Below are positions 63,313-64,000 of a stretch of DNA of 64,000 nt, piece by piece (within the stretch, counting starts at the first letter, position 1; every line of letters starts with the position of its first letter). Source of the DNA: Veillonella sp. VA137 (lineage in GTDB: Bacteria; Bacillota; Negativicutes; Veillonellales; Veillonellaceae). The position numbers and the translations under genes were made by a program. The stretch covers positions 1 through 64,000 of the forward strand of contig NZ_RQVK01000004.1 in the NCBI RefSeq assembly GCF_003992015.1, in the 5' to 3' direction. The notes below the pieces were generated by a model. The model did not search any database. It was not told where the DNA came from and saw nothing but the letters and a program-made list of their open reading frames with translations.

Positions 63313-64000
63313 TTACGTTTCATCATAATACCCCTCTAGGTCATCTTCCAAAGACATTGCCACATCGCGCAATCCTTCTCTGCGCTCCACACTGGCATTC
63401 CAAAGTCCTCGTTGTTCTGCTTCTAATAAAGTATGGCAAATAGCCCCTAATGCCCAAGGGTTGGCTTGACGCATCCAGTCCTGTACCTCCTGATTCATGA
63501 CATATTCGTCTGTATAGGCATCATACATCCAATCTTGAATCATATCACTAGTGGCATCCCATTCATAGGTATGTTGAACATAGGACGCCATATCCGCTGC
63601 TCCCTTGTAACCGTGTTTCATCATGCCTTCTATAAAAATAGGGTTTATTGGTTCACTACGGAACTGACGCTGAATTTCATCTTCTAAGGACCGCACCAAA
63701 ATATCTTTGCGGTACGTGGTATCTCCTATAAATGATTTCGGCTTAGTACCTTTCACCGCCTCCACAGCAGCGATCATACCCCCATGGTAGGCATTGAAAT
63801 CATCTGTACTCAACAAACTAACCTCTCGGTTATCTTCATTTTTCACAGTCACTTCGATGGAACCTAATCGCTTGCAAAACTGTTGATGGCTTGGAATAAT
63901 TTCCCCTTGCTCATCATATCCATAGCCACCCCAGGTGACATAGGCATTGGCTAAATCTTCACGAGTAGACCAGTTGCTTTGTTCTAGAATTTGATTCACT
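63313..64000 (-). CDS. cobN: CobN/ChlH-family chelatase large subunit (5' part beyond the window)
   Basis: The visible 229 or so C-terminal residues carry the family end region: [58 protein letters not shown] and [19 protein letters not shown]. The full protein should be about 1200 residues. Family members are cobaltochelatase CobN and magnesium chelatase ChlH. With chlI- and chlD-like genes next to it, and a cobO gene elsewhere in the window, cobalt insertion into a corrin is the likely reaction. The frame is open to the right edge. Confidence 0.88.
   Translation of the reverse strand, partial: VNQILEQSNWSTREDLANAYVTWGGYGYDEQGEIIPSHQQFCKRLGSIEVTVKNEDNREVSLLSTDDFNAYHGGMIAAVEAVKGTKPKSFIGDTTYRKDILVRSLEDEIQRQFRSEPINPIFIEGMMKHGYKGAADMASYVQHTYEWDATSDMIQDWMYDAYTDEYVMNQEVQDWMRQANPWALGAICHTLLEAEQRGLWNASVERREGLRDVAMSLEDDLEGYYDET

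Noticed and set aside
1-64000. Insertion sequences, prophage, rRNA or tRNA genes
   Set aside because: I saw no transposase or integrase motifs, no terminal inverted repeats flanking an ORF, and no rRNA or tRNA signature on either strand.

Overview
The window comes from a diderm Firmicute of the Negativicutes, most likely Veillonella or a close relative; I cannot name a species. Firmicute-type genes and regulation (whiA-yvcK-rapZ, a PyrR-type attenuator in front of pyrB, a YitT protein, coproporphyrin-type heme synthesis) lie beside a complete outer-membrane/LPS gene set (bamA, OmpH-type chaperones, lpx, kds, waaA, msbA, lpt). Base composition is AT-rich, SD sequences are strong, and nearly every gene is on the minus strand.

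Layout. (1) 1-4082: the 5' 3.8 kb of a type II-A-like cas9 (minus strand, cut by the left edge) and, divergent from it, a tracrRNA gene with a consensus promoter and an intrinsic terminator. The CRISPR array and other cas genes must lie left of the window. (2) 4310-10889: lysC with an internal beta-subunit start, a TVP38/DedA-like membrane protein, superoxide reductase, cobO, lepB, yitT, a RuvX-like gene and a DUF3084 gene. (3) 11061-34531: the outer-membrane/LPS locus. It reads as two long transcription units: a bamA-first unit (promoter near 34610, terminator at 24468-24511) and an lpxI-first unit (promoter near 24430, terminator at 11004-11043). (4) 34779-35866: two small plus-strand genes (DUF805, SHOCT). 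(5) 35945-44377: the pyrimidine operon pyrB-pyrC-carA-carB-pyrK-pyrD behind a PyrR-type leader. (6) 44507-49888: flavodoxin, a ChuW/HutW-like anaerobic heme-degradation radical SAM enzyme, tonB-exbD-exbB behind a near-perfect Fur box, and an AraC-type regulator whose leader carries a terminator. (7) 50177-55648: an exported protein of unknown function, whiA, yvcK, rapZ and a HAD phosphatase. (8) 55907-60024: hemE, hemH(cpfC) and a cgoX-chdC gene fusion. (9) 60352-64000: chlD-like, chlI-like and the 3' part of a cobN-like chelatase gene.

How they work together. Region 3 covers lipid A synthesis from UDP-acyl-GlcNAc (LpxA, C, D, I, B, K), Kdo synthesis (KdsD, A, C, B), transfer (WaaA) and late acylation (two LpxL-type enzymes), MsbA flipping, Lpt export, and BamA with three OmpH-like periplasmic proteins for barrel assembly. 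Regions 6, 8 and 9 form a tetrapyrrole neighbourhood: cobalt (or other metal) chelation, the last heme-synthesis steps, TonB-energised uptake and anaerobic heme breakdown. Most notable are the cgoX-chdC fusion with a perfect internal SD/ATG before the second domain, the His-rich tail on the ChuW/HutW-like enzyme, the proline-free Gly-rich TonB linker, the Fur-box and leader-terminator control of the iron/heme genes, and the tracrRNA with a 5' hairpin that competes with its anti-repeat. I saw no rRNA, tRNA, insertion sequence, prophage or CRISPR array.
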